Source: Chitinophagaceae bacterium
GTDB taxonomy: Bacteria > Bacteroidota > Bacteroidia > Chitinophagales > Chitinophagaceae
Assembly: GCA_016703625.1 (NCBI GenBank)
Contig: JADJBP010000001.1
Coordinates: 558,001 to 622,000, forward strand
DNA length: 64,000 nucleotides
Reading direction: 5' to 3'
Part shown: one piece after another, positions 9,406-17,954 of the stretch
Numbering within the stretch: the first letter of the stretch is position 1
Layout of the letters: each line of letters begins with the position of its first letter
Made by a program: the position numbers and the translations under genes
The notes under the pieces: generated by a model
Database searches by the model: none
What the model saw: only the letters and a program-made list of their open reading frames with translations
Told to the model about the DNA's origin: nothing

Positions 9406-10176
9406 ATGAAAAAACCGCTTGAATCTTTTATTGCCTTTTGCCAATTTGTCCACGGTAGCTTTTGCGAATTTATCCGCTGCAGCAAAAGCGAAAGAGGAGG
9501 TGGGCTGCGGACTGGCAAATGCCTACAGTGGACTTTCATTTGCTTATTGCCAATTGCTTATTGCCTGTTGCTCACGGCCTGCAATTCCACCTACACATCA
9601 AAAAAAACGGGGTACTATAAAATTGAATTTCCTCAAAGGGCCTATCAACATTTTAAACAGGATGGATTTCCATACCAATTCGAATACCCGGTATATGCAC
9701 AGGTAGTAAAAGACAGTACTTATTTTGACCGTGACCTGCAAAATCCTTACTGGGTCAATATAGATTTTCCGCAATTTGGTGCCAGGATATTTTTAAGTTA
9801 TAAAGCCATCGGAGGCAAATCCACCTACAAAGTGAAACAGCCTGATGGTACCTACAAAGATTCATTAGGCACCAATGTTTTTGACCTGATGGTGAATGAT
9901 GCATTTAAACTCACCAGTAAAAATGAAACAGTTGCCTCTTCCATTAAAGACAGCCTGTTTCATACCAGGAACGGAATAACCGGTGTTTTCTTCAGGGTTG
10001 GTGGTAATGCGGCCACAGCCAAACAGTTTTTTATGAGCGATACCACCAAAAATTTCTTTCGGGGAGCTTTGTATTTTGATGTAACTCCCAATGCCGATTC
10101 ATTAAAGCCGGTGCAGGATTTTTTACAGGCTGATATTGACCACCTCATCAATACCTTCAGGTGGACCAGTAAATGA
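9406..10176 (+). CDS. gldD: GldD, gliding motility lipoprotein with repeat-derived N-terminus
   Basis: 256 residues. The mature part (YKIEFPQRAYQHF, YPVYAQVVKDS, FFRGALYFDVTPNADS) is typical GldD, an outer-membrane-associated lipoprotein needed for gliding and T9SS activity. The lipobox is LLTAC, with Cys at about residue 59. The normal GldD signal peptide is about 20 residues; here about 40 extra residues precede it. That DNA (about 9420-9580) consists of simple repeats: an inverted CTTTTGC/GCAAAAG pair, then TTGCTTATTGCC-type copies that encode the hydrophobic core LLPIAYCLLLTA. The true start may be internal. It follows gldE by 14 bases, so one operon is likely. Confidence 0.88.
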   Translation: MKKPLESFIAFCQFVHGSFCEFIRCSKSERGGGLRTGKCLQWTFICLLPIAYCLLLTACNSTYTSKKTGYYKIEFPQRAYQHFKQDGFPYQFEYPVYAQVVKDSTYFDRDLQNPYWVNIDFPQFGARIFLSYKAIGGKSTYKVKQPDGTYKDSLGTNVFDLMVNDAFKLTSKNETVASSIKDSLFHTRNGITGVFFRVGGNAATAKQFFMSDTTKNFFRGALYFDVTPNADSLKPVQDFLQADIDHLINTFRWTSK

Positions 10177-10273
10177 TATGGTTTTTTAGAACAGCCTTTA
10201 ATTTTTCAAAGCTATTTTCTTAACTGATCTTTTGAACAGCCAAACAATCCTGTTTAACTACTTCCTAAATTGT

Positions 10274-10281
10274 TAACTTTG
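10274..10281 (+). promoter_or_regulatory. -7 box for the DUF3109 gene, nearly leaderless
   Basis: TAACTTTG fits TAnnTTTG exactly and ends five bases before the ATG at 10287, so the transcript would start at or within a few bases of the start codon. No matching -33 TTTG is seen at normal spacing. Confidence 0.5.
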
Positions 10282-10286
10282 TGCCC

Positions 10287-10868
10287 ATGATCGCAATTGA
10301 TAATATACTCGTAAGTGATGCTGTAGTTAAAGAACAGTTTGTTTGTGACCTTGCTAAATGCAAAGGGGCATGCTGCGTGGATGGAGATGCCGGGGCACCG
10401 CTTGAAAATGAGGAACTGGACCGGATAAATGAGGTATATGAAAAAGTGCTGCCCTACTTGAATAGTGAAAGCAAAAAAGAACTGGAACGCCAGGGCAGGT
10501 ACGTGTACGACCGGGAATATGGCTGGGTTACCCCAACTATTGAGAGTAAAGTATGCGTTTACGGAATAAAAGATCAGGATGGCATTGTAAAATGCGGAAT
10601 CGAACAGGCTTATATAGATGGTAAGATAAAATGGAAAAAACCGGTCAGTTGCCACCTGTTTCCGGTTATTGTTAAAAACAGTAAACGAAGCAATGACATT
10701 TATGTAAATTACGAACCCCGTGAAGACAATTGTAAAGCTGCGTGTTCGCTTGGAAAAAAACTAAAAGTACCGGTTTATGTTTTTTTAAAGGAAGCCTTAA
10801 CGAGAAAGTTTGGAAAAAAATTCTATAACAGCCTGGAAGCAACTGCAGGGCACCTCAATAATAAATAA
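10287..10868 (+). CDS. DUF3109 cysteine-rich protein
   Basis: 193 residues. Conserved cysteine groups are CKGACC near the N-terminus, SCHLFPV in the middle and DNCKAACSLG near the end. This is the YkgJ-like metal or Fe-S cluster-binding pattern typical of DUF3109. The biochemical role is not known. I use the ATG at 10287 rather than the GTG at 10281, because the -7 box ends at 10281 and would otherwise overlap the start codon. Confidence 0.88.
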   Translation: MIAIDNILVSDAVVKEQFVCDLAKCKGACCVDGDAGAPLENEELDRINEVYEKVLPYLNSESKKELERQGRYVYDREYGWVTPTIESKVCVYGIKDQDGIVKCGIEQAYIDGKIKWKKPVSCHLFPVIVKNSKRSNDIYVNYEPREDNCKAACSLGKKLKVPVYVFLKEALTRKFGKKFYNSLEATAGHLNNK

Positions 10869-10883
10869 TTTTAAAATATAATA

Positions 10884-11702
10884 ATGAAATCTATTTGTAA
10901 AGGATTTTTGCCAATTGCCTGTTGCATATTGCTTTTTGCTTCCTGCTCCGTAAACAAAGCCAACAATGACGACAGCCTGAAAAAATATTTTGATGAGAAC
11001 GGGGTTGATGGCTGCTTTACCATGCTTAATAATGCCGATGGCAAAGTAACGGTTTACAATATGAAATATGATACGATGCGCTTTTCTCCGGCATCTACCT
11101 TTAAAATATTTAATTCACTGGTAGGATTGCAAACCGGCGTGATCACTGACGAAAAGATGGTGATAAAATGGAATGGGATAAAAACCTGGAATGAAGACTG
11201 GAACAGGGATATGGATATGACAGAAGCCTTTAGGATCAGCAGCGTACCTTATTACCAGGAAGTAGCCAGGCGTATTGGAAAAGATACTATGCAGCAGTGG
11301 ATCGACAGCCTTGGTTATGGCAATAAAATTATCAGCGGCCCGGTTGATTCTTTCTGGCTGAACAATACTTTAAAGATCTCCCCGGATGAACAACTGGGGT
11401 TATTAAAAAAATTATATTTTGATCAGCTGCCATTCCGTAAAAGCGTACAACAGATGGTACGGGATGTGATGTTGCAGGAAAATAATACCGCCTACCAGTT
11501 AAGCTACAAAACAGGCTGGGGTTTTGGCGAAGACGGCAATGCCATTGGCTGGCTGGTTGGCTGGATCGAAGAGAACAAACACGTTTACTTTTTTGTAACA
11601 TTTGTAAAAGCACCGGCAAAGGAAATTGATATGAAGACCGTTCGCCTGAATATAACCAAAGGTATTTTGAAACAATATGGTTTTTTTGAAGGAAAGAAAT
11701 AA
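10884..11702 (+). CDS. Class D (OXA-type) beta-lactamase homologue, lipoprotein
   Basis: 272 residues. The active-site serine motif STFK (SPASTFKIFNS), the SxV motif (ISSVPYYQ), the YGN motif (LGYGNKII) and KTG (SYKTGWGF) occur in the right order, so all four class D motifs are intact. A signal peptide ends in a lipobox (FASCS), pointing to a membrane-anchored periplasmic enzyme. The signal peptide core FLPIACCILLF is encoded by a simple TTGCC-type repeat like that in gldD. The gene lies 15 bases after the DUF3109 gene. There is no adjacent regulator or mobile element, so it appears to be an intrinsic chromosomal gene. Substrate range cannot be told from sequence. Confidence 0.92.
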   Translation: MKSICKGFLPIACCILLFASCSVNKANNDDSLKKYFDENGVDGCFTMLNNADGKVTVYNMKYDTMRFSPASTFKIFNSLVGLQTGVITDEKMVIKWNGIKTWNEDWNRDMDMTEAFRISSVPYYQEVARRIGKDTMQQWIDSLGYGNKIISGPVDSFWLNNTLKISPDEQLGLLKKLYFDQLPFRKSVQQMVRDVMLQENNTAYQLSYKTGWGFGEDGNAIGWLVGWIEENKHVYFFVTFVKAPAKEIDMKTVRLNITKGILKQYGFFEGKK

Positions 11703-11823
11703 AATGCCCCTGCATATTCGCGGGGAAACACCGGCTTTTGGTTTCAACAATGGTTTTCATGAATAACCAGTCAATTTTTAACAGAATGCTTACCGGCAGT
11801 TTTGCTAATTTGCATACCTCAGG

Positions 11824-12847
11824 ATGCTGAAATTTCAACACATTGAATATTTTATGGTACTGGCCGCAATACCCCTGCTGCTGGTACTCTATTTTTTTGT
11901 ACTGAACTGGAAGAAAAGAACCATCAAAAAAATAGGAAATGAAAACCTGGTCAGAGAAATGATCCAGAATTATTCTCCCCGCCGCTTTGCGTTAAAATTT
12001 GTGTTGATACTGGCAGCATTTGCACTGGCTGTTTTTGCACTGGCAAACCTTCGTTCACCCAAAGGAGTGGAGCAGGTGAACCGCAACGGCATTGATGTGA
12101 TGATTGCCATTGACGTAAGCAAAAGCATGCTTGCACAGGATATAAAACCAGACCGGCTGGAACGTGCAAAACAGGCGCTTGGTAAATTAATTGATAAACT
12201 CAGTAACGACCGGGTTGGGATTGTGGTATTTGCCGGCAGGGCATACCTGCAGATGCCGTTAACCGGCGACCATGGCGCAGCAAAAATGTATCTTGCTGCT
12301 GCATCAACCGATATTGTGCCCACCCAGGGTACAGTTATTGCCGACGCATTAAAAATGTGTTACACCTCTTTTAACAGCAAAGAAAAAAAAATACAAAGCT
12401 GTTATTTTGATCAGTGACGGGGAAGACCATGATGAAGGGGCTTTAAAAATAGCAGAACAGATGGCTGAAGAAGGCATCGTTATTAATACGGTTGGCATTG
12501 GATCTCCCCAGGGGTCTAACATTATTGATGAACTCACCAACCAGGTAAAAAAGGATATCAATGGAAATACGGTGATCACCAGGCTGAATGAAGAGGTATT
12601 ACAAAAGATCGCTGCAAAAGGAAATGGAACGTACCAGCTTTTTACCAATACCGATGACCTGGTAAACAGGCTGGATGAACAGTTGGGCAGTATGGATCAG
12701 CGAACAGTTACCGAAGACTCCCTGGTTAATTATAAATACTTTTTCCCTTATTTTCTTATGCTTGCCCTGCTGTTGCTGGTTGTTGAAATGCTTGTTTCCG
12801 AAAGAAGGCGGCCAGGCAGCATTCAGTTACTGGTGCGCAGGGGCAGC
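11824..12847 (+). CDS. batB: BatB-like VWA-domain membrane protein (frameshifted)
   Basis: An N-terminal hydrophobic segment (FMVLAAIPLLLVLYFFVL) and a second one (FVLILAAFALAVFALANL) precede a von Willebrand A domain with an intact MIDAS: DVSKS, the Thr in TQGTVI, and SDGEDHD. The final membrane helix is YFFPYFLMLALLLLVVEML. The frame is broken by one extra base in the nine-A run at 12383-12391. No stop separates this protein from BatC: in the present frame the two are continuous through LLVRRGSMNKV. That is either a true fusion or another lost base. Bat proteins are linked to envelope stress and aerotolerance; batA, batD and batE are absent here. Confidence 0.82.
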
Positions 12848-13522
12848 ATGAATAAAGTAACTGTATTTTTAATTGCAGCTTGCCTGTTGCCGGTAACTTC
12901 TTTTGCGCAACCCGATAAATTCCTGGTTAAAAAAGGCAATGAGGCCTATGAAAAAAAGGAATATGATAATGCCATTAAAAACTATCAGCAGGCAACAGGT
13001 ATAAACCCGGCCAACCCTGCTGCACAATATAATTTGGGCAATGCACTGTATAAAAATCAAAAGGCAGAGGAAGCCCTGCAGGCTTATGAAAATGCATTAT
13101 CAAATACCACATCAAATACAGATAAAGCAAAGGCTTTTTATAACAAAGGAGTCGTGTTGCAGCATAATAAAAAATTGCCGGAATGTATTGATGCCTATAA
13201 AAATGCATTAAAACTGGACCCATCGGATGAGGATGCCCGGCAGAACCTGCAAAAAGCTTTGCAGCAGCAAAAGCAGGAAGAAAAAAAAGAAGATAAAGAT
13301 CAAAAGAAAGATAAAAAACCCAAAGACGATAAAAAGAACAAAGAGAAAGACAAGCCTAAGGAAGATGAAAAAAATGAGCAACCTAAACAACAGCCATCCA
13401 AATTAACCAAACAGGATGCAGAAGAAAAGCTTAAAGCTTTGCTGCAACAGGAAAAAAACCTGCAGGACAGGTTAAGAAAAGTGAATACGGCTACATCGGC
13501 CAGGCCGGAAAAGGATTGGTAA
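12848..13522 (+). CDS. batC: BatC-like TPR protein, periplasmic
   Basis: Begins at an ATG followed by a clean signal peptide (MNKVTVFLIAACLLPVTSFAQ). Three TPR motifs follow (GNEAYEKKEYDNAIKNYQQA, AQYNLGNALYKNQKAEEAL, YNKGVVLQHNKKLPECIDAY). After them comes an extremely Lys/Glu/Asp-rich low-complexity stretch of about 60 residues and a coiled-coil-like end. 224 residues. I treat it as a separate protein because the signal peptide is intact, although no stop codon separates it from BatB in this sequence. Confidence 0.8.
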   Translation: MNKVTVFLIAACLLPVTSFAQPDKFLVKKGNEAYEKKEYDNAIKNYQQATGINPANPAAQYNLGNALYKNQKAEEALQAYENALSNTTSNTDKAKAFYNKGVVLQHNKKLPECIDAYKNALKLDPSDEDARQNLQKALQQQKQEEKKEDKDQKKDKKPKDDKKNKEKDKPKEDEKNEQPKQQPSKLTKQDAEEKLKALLQQEKNLQDRLRKVNTATSARPEKDW

Positions 13523-13553
13523 AACAGGTTTCCTCACCAAGCAGGATTATTAC

Positions 13554-13561
13554 TATTTTTG
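13554..13561 (+). promoter_or_regulatory. -7 box for ispG, nearly leaderless
   Basis: TATTTTTG matches TAnnTTTG and ends four bases before the ispG ATG at 13566. A TTTC at 13529-13532 is the only -33-like match. Confidence 0.45.
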
Positions 13562-13565
13562 CAGC

Positions 13566-15574
13566 ATGCAATTTTACTGCGAATCCCTCACATCATACAA
13601 ACGCCTCAAAACTAAGGAGGTTAAAGTCGGTAACCTGTTATTGGGGAACAATCATCCTATACGTGTACAGACCATGACAACTACCGACAGCATGGATACC
13701 ATGGCTACGGTAGAACAATCCATCCGCTGTATACAGGCCGGTGCCGAACTGGTGCGTATAACAGCTCCGTCAAAGTATGAAGCCGAAAATTTACAAAATA
13801 TAAAAGATGAATTAAGGAAAAGAGGATACGATACACCATTGGTAGCTGATATACATTTTACACCCAACGCTGCCGAGATTGCGGCCAGGATCGTGGAGAA
13901 AGTAAGGGTAAACCCGGGCAACTATGTTGACAAGAAAAAATTTGAACAGATCGAATACACCGATGCAGAATATGCAGAAGAGATCGAAAGGATCAGGGAC
14001 CGTTTTACACCGCTTGTAAAGATCTGTAAGGAATATGGAACTGCCATGCGTATCGGTACCAACCACGGCAGTTTAAGCGACCGTATCATGAGCCGCTATG
14101 GCGATACCGCCATGGGAATGGTTGAAAGTGCCATGGAATTTTTACGGATCGCCAGGGCTGAAGATTATCACAATATTGTGCTGAGCATGAAGAGCAGTAA
14201 TCCACAGGTAATGGTGCAGGCTTACCGTTTACTGGTTAATCACATGATGGAAGAATTTGGAGAGGCCTATCCGTTGCACCTTGGCGTAACAGAAGCAGGC
14301 GATGGGGAAGACGGAAGAATAAAATCAGCTATCGGTATCGGAACCTTACTGGAAGACGGTATTGGCGACACGATACGTGTTTCTTTAACGGAAGACCCGG
14401 AACTGGAGATACCCGTTTGTAAGGATATTGTGAAAAGATATCAGTCAAAAGAAATTGGTAGTGAAGAGAAAAACGAGTTAAAAGACTCTTTTAAGCCCCC
14501 TCTCTTTTGGAGAGGGGGTTTGGGAGTGAGGTTGCCTTATTCTCCTTTTGAATATAACAAAAGAGTAACTTTTGAAGTAAGTAATATTGGAGGAAAGCAG
14601 GTTCCTGTTGTAATTGCTGATTTCAGCAAGTTTGATAAAATAACGCAGGACGATTTACAAAACATAGGATATACTTACAATGCAGCAACGGATAAATGGA
14701 ATATCGGTGATGCAGCAGCTGATTTCATATTCAGTAACCATGTATTGGATTTTGATTTACCCGGAACATTAAAAGTTATCCTCTTTCATGATAAATGGCT
14801 GACTGCATCAGACAGGCAGAAATATGTTCCGCTTTTTGATGCACCGGAATACATGGATGAAAACAGGGAAAGATCAACTCACCTGAATTTTGTGATGATT
14901 GATCACAACTGGGAAGATTATGCATTAGAGCCGGGGCAGCAATTATTTAATAAAATTAAAGAGGATAAAACGGCTGTCATTTGTTTCAGTTCATCAAACA
15001 AAATGCGGTGCAAAACATTCGCAGCATGTTTGTTGACCTGTTGAATAAAAAAATCAAGAACCCTGCCATCATCATCTGCGACAGCAGCGATGCAACAACT
15101 GATGAAAGCCTGATCCACTATTCAGTGGAAGCCGGCGGGTTATTGCTTGATGGATTTTGCGACGGGGTTTGTTTTGGCCATCATTACGGAAATAAAAACA
15201 TTGCACCGCAAACAAAATTATTAAACTCCATTGCATTTGGTATTTTACAGGCAACCCGTACAAGGATCTCCAAAACAGAGTATATCAGTTGCCCCAGTTG
15301 CGGCCGTACCTTATTTGACCTGCAGGAAACCACTGCAAAGATCCGTGCAGTGACCAATCATTTAAAAGGTGTTAAGATCGCCATCATGGGCTGCATTGTT
15401 AACGGTCCGGGCGAAATGGCCGACGCCGATTTTGGGTATGTGGGCAGTGGTGTGGGCAAGATCACTTTATACAAAGGCAAAGAAGTGGTTAAAAGAAATA
15501 TCGACAGCGCCATTGCCGTGGACGAGCTGATCAATTTATTGAAAGAAAATGAAGCGTGGGTGGAAACAAAATAA
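13566..15574 (+). CDS. ispG: 4-hydroxy-3-methylbut-2-enyl diphosphate synthase (frameshifted)
   Basis: Penultimate enzyme of the MEP isoprenoid pathway, a 4Fe-4S enzyme. The TIM-barrel half (VQTMTTTDSMDT, LVADIHFTPNAAE, RIGTNHGSL, HLGVTEAG) and the C-terminal cluster domain are both present, with cluster ligands CPSCGR and GCIVNGPGEM. Between them is the extra domain typical of Bacteroidota IspG; corrected length is 669 residues, normal for this long form. One base is missing from the T run at 14984-14986, which breaks the frame. Within the linker, residues near KPPLFWRGGLGV are encoded by a palindromic repeat at 14496-14518. With dxs at 48.4 kb the window holds two MEP-pathway genes, not adjacent. 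Confidence 0.93.
14496..14518. repeat. Palindromic element inside ispG
   Basis: CCCCCTCTC (14496-14504) pairs perfectly with GAGAGGGGG (14510-14518) around TTTTG. It is translated in frame as part of a Pro/Trp/Gly-rich loop between the barrel and the extra domain of IspG. The same C-run/G-run design recurs at 37762-37783 in leuS and 62099-62112 between genes. Confidence 0.75.
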
Positions 15575-15588
15575 CCGCTGAAACAAAA

Positions 15589-15630
15589 AGTCGCGGAGAA
15601 AATATTCATAAATACTTTATCTCCGCGACT
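15589..15630. repeat. Inverted repeat downstream of ispG
   Basis: Perfect 11-bp arms AGTCGCGGAGA (15589-15599) and TCTCCGCGACT (15620-15630) separated by 20 bases. Lies 15 bases after the ispG stop but lacks a T run, so it looks like a dispersed repeat rather than a terminator. Confidence 0.65.
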
Positions 15631-15645
15631 GTGAATTAAGATCTC

Positions 15646-15694
15646 TTACTGCATTCCCAACTGTTTCATCAGGTAAGTCATTTGCATGGTCCCG
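15646..15694 (-). pseudogene. Remnant 3' end of a second prolyl oligopeptidase gene
   Basis: On the minus strand this stretch reads RTMQMTYLMKQLGMQ and then a stop. The true end of the neighbouring prolyl oligopeptidase reads RTMQMSYLMNQLGMQ and a stop. Only these last 16 codons of a duplicate survive; the homology ends abruptly next to the palindrome at 15700-15722. Confidence 0.8.
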
Positions 15695-15699
15695 CTTCT

Positions 15700-15722
15700 C
15701 GTCCTCGTCAGAGACGAGGACG
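15700..15722. repeat. Perfect 10-bp palindrome at the duplication breakpoint
   Basis: CGTCCTCGTC and GACGAGGACG with a three-base loop. It sits six bases beyond the point where homology to the prolyl oligopeptidase gene stops, so it may mark the deletion or insertion junction. Confidence 0.65.
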
Positions 15723-15810
15723 TATTGGTTTAAAGACTTTGTCTTGAAATGAAAAATAACCAAACTGCATCTTATAAAATTTGCGGCTTTTTATTAAACA
15801 TAATCATTTT

Positions 15811-17901
15811 CTACTGCATCCCCAGCTGGTTCATCAAATAACTCATCTGCATGGTCCTGTTATCAATAATTTGCTTTGTTTGCTGCCCGGTGCCATGCCC
15901 GCTGTCAAAATCGATCCAAAGCATTACCGGGTTTTTTTGTCCCACATTATTTTGTAAAGCAGCTACAAACTTTTTTGCATGCAACGGATCAACCCGGCTG
16001 TCGTATGCGCCGGCTGTAACCAGCATATTGGGTACGCTTACGCCCTGCTTAACATTGTGGTAAGGCGAATACTGCAGCAGCCACGAAAAATCTTTTTCAT
16101 TATCAGCGTTGCCATACTCGGGTATCCAGTAACGTGCAATTAAGAATTTGTGGTATCGTACCATATCCAACAGCGGAACAGCACAGATAACGGCTTTAAA
16201 CAGGTCGGGCCTTTGTGTTACCATGGCGCCCATCAGCAGGCCACCGTTGCTGCCGCCGGATATTCCCAACTTATTTTTGTTTGTATATTTTTCACTTATG
16301 GCCCATTCGGCTGCAGCAATAAAATCATCAAAACTGTTTTGCTTGTTTTGCAACATAGCGCCCTCATGCCATTTTTCGCCATATTCATTTCCACCCCTTA
16401 TACCGGGTTCAAGTAAAACGCCGCCACGGTTTATGAAGGATGCATAACTGCCCACGAAACCAATGTTGATACCGATATTAAATCCGCCATATGCTGTTAA
16501 GATGGTTGGGTTGTTGCCATCCAGTTTTACATCTTTGCGGTGAATCACTTTAATGGGTACTTTGGTTCCGTCCTTCGATGTATAAAAACGAATACTGCCG
16601 GTTATGTTCTTTGTATCCACCGGCAACTCGCGGTAGAAATACAGTTTCCATTTAAAATCTTTGGCGCCGGCTACAAAGGTTTTTGCAGGTGTTGTAAAAG
16701 ATACAATGGTTAAATATACCAGGTCTTCCTCACGGTCGTAACTGAAACTGCTGATATTGCCTGCTTCAGGCATGGGCACGTCTTTGATGTACTTTCCGTT
16801 GAAATCAAAAATGCGCAACCTGCTTACAATATCTTTTTTATCCTGTACTATGATGTGGTGTTTGGTTACACTGTAATTTTCCATTACGGTGCTGCTTTCC
16901 GGTATCAGCACTTTCCAGTTTTTACTGTCGGGATTTTTTGTACTGCCAACCAATAACTTAAAATTGGAAGCATTGTCATTGGTGAGGATATACATTTTAT
17001 CAGCAATGGCTTCGGGGTATGCCCTGTTTTTTTTACTGCTGTAGATCACTTTGCCGGTATCCGTGGTGCCCGTTTTTCTTATTCTGAGCGTATTGCTGTA
17101 AAAATCACTCTCGCCAAAAAAAGTAACATCACTGTAGCGGTTATCGTAAATATAATAACTGTTCTTTGCATCGGCAGGAGCACCCAGGAATACATCATTT
17201 TTTCTTTCGCTGCCTATTGTATAGAGGTAGGTAGGTAAAGGCGATTGTTTATCAATCAATTCTTTATTCCGCAGTGTGATATAACCGTGTTTTTGATCTT
17301 TGGTCCACCTGAAATTCCATACATCTTCAATGGGCGGGTATAATTCCCGCCCTGTCCGGGTATCAATAAAATATATTGTGTTGATCTCCGAGCCGCTTTT
17401 CTGTATGCCATACACGCAAATATTGCCATCGTAAGAATAACTTGAACTCGATAACGCTGTTTTTCCTGAAGTATCATATGTAACCGGGTCAAAGATCAGT
17501 TTCTTTTCTCCATTCTCCAGTATGGTGTAGATCTTATTCTGTTTATCGCCCTTTCTTTTTATGGTTTGGAATTTTCGTTTACCAACCGTATTTATGGGGC
17601 CTTCATAATCCAGGTCAACTATGGCGGCTATTTCTTCCCGTAAACCTTTTATGGGTTTTTGTGTTTCATTCATGTATGTAAGGGTATAATCATGCTGTGC
17701 CCTGGTCCAGGTTTTTACGGCTTCATTGTCCTTATCTTCCAGCCAGCGGTAATTGTCTGTAAGATACATACCGTGCAGGGTGTCTGTAACCGGTATGGCC
17801 GGTGTAGCCGGCGGGTTAAATTTGGTTTGCGCCATCACCCCGAAAGAAAGATGCAGTAAAACAAGAAATGTCAGCGTTATTTTCATTTTTTCTTTTTTCA
17901 T
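15811..17901 (-). CDS. Prolyl oligopeptidase, S9A family, secreted
   Basis: 696 residues with a signal peptide (ITLTFLVLLHLSFGVMAQ). The N-terminal beta-propeller runs to about residue 420 (start: PVTDTLHGMYLTDNYRWLED). The C-terminal alpha/beta hydrolase carries the catalytic Ser in GISGGSNGGLLMGA, Asp in AGAYDSRVDP and His in DFDSGHGTG. It cleaves after proline in short peptides. Secretion to the periplasm is inferred from the signal peptide and is usual in Bacteroidota. It is divergent from nadB across 53 bases. A decayed duplicate of its last codons lies about 120 bases downstream. Confidence 0.93.
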   Translation of the reverse strand: MKKEKMKITLTFLVLLHLSFGVMAQTKFNPPATPAIPVTDTLHGMYLTDNYRWLEDKDNEAVKTWTRAQHDYTLTYMNETQKPIKGLREEIAAIVDLDYEGPINTVGKRKFQTIKRKGDKQNKIYTILENGEKKLIFDPVTYDTSGKTALSSSSYSYDGNICVYGIQKSGSEINTIYFIDTRTGRELYPPIEDVWNFRWTKDQKHGYITLRNKELIDKQSPLPTYLYTIGSERKNDVFLGAPADAKNSYYIYDNRYSDVTFFGESDFYSNTLRIRKTGTTDTGKVIYSSKKNRAYPEAIADKMYILTNDNASNFKLLVGSTKNPDSKNWKVLIPESSTVMENYSVTKHHIIVQDKKDIVSRLRIFDFNGKYIKDVPMPEAGNISSFSYDREEDLVYLTIVSFTTPAKTFVAGAKDFKWKLYFYRELPVDTKNITGSIRFYTSKDGTKVPIKVIHRKDVKLDGNNPTILTAYGGFNIGINIGFVGSYASFINRGGVLLEPGIRGGNEYGEKWHEGAMLQNKQNSFDDFIAAAEWAISEKYTNKNKLGISGGSNGGLLMGAMVTQRPDLFKAVICAVPLLDMVRYHKFLIARYWIPEYGNADNEKDFSWLLQYSPYHNVKQGVSVPNMLVTAGAYDSRVDPLHAKKFVAALQNNVGQKNPVMLWIDFDSGHGTGQQTKQIIDNRTMQMSYLMNQLGMQ

Positions 17902-17954
17902 TGATTACCCGTTTAAAAAATTAATTTTACGAAACTAACCATTTAGTATAAAGT

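Noticed and set aside
10884..11702. Acquired resistance gene on a mobile element
   Set aside because: Composition matches its neighbours, and there is no transposase, integron site or direct repeat nearby; it looks like an intrinsic gene.
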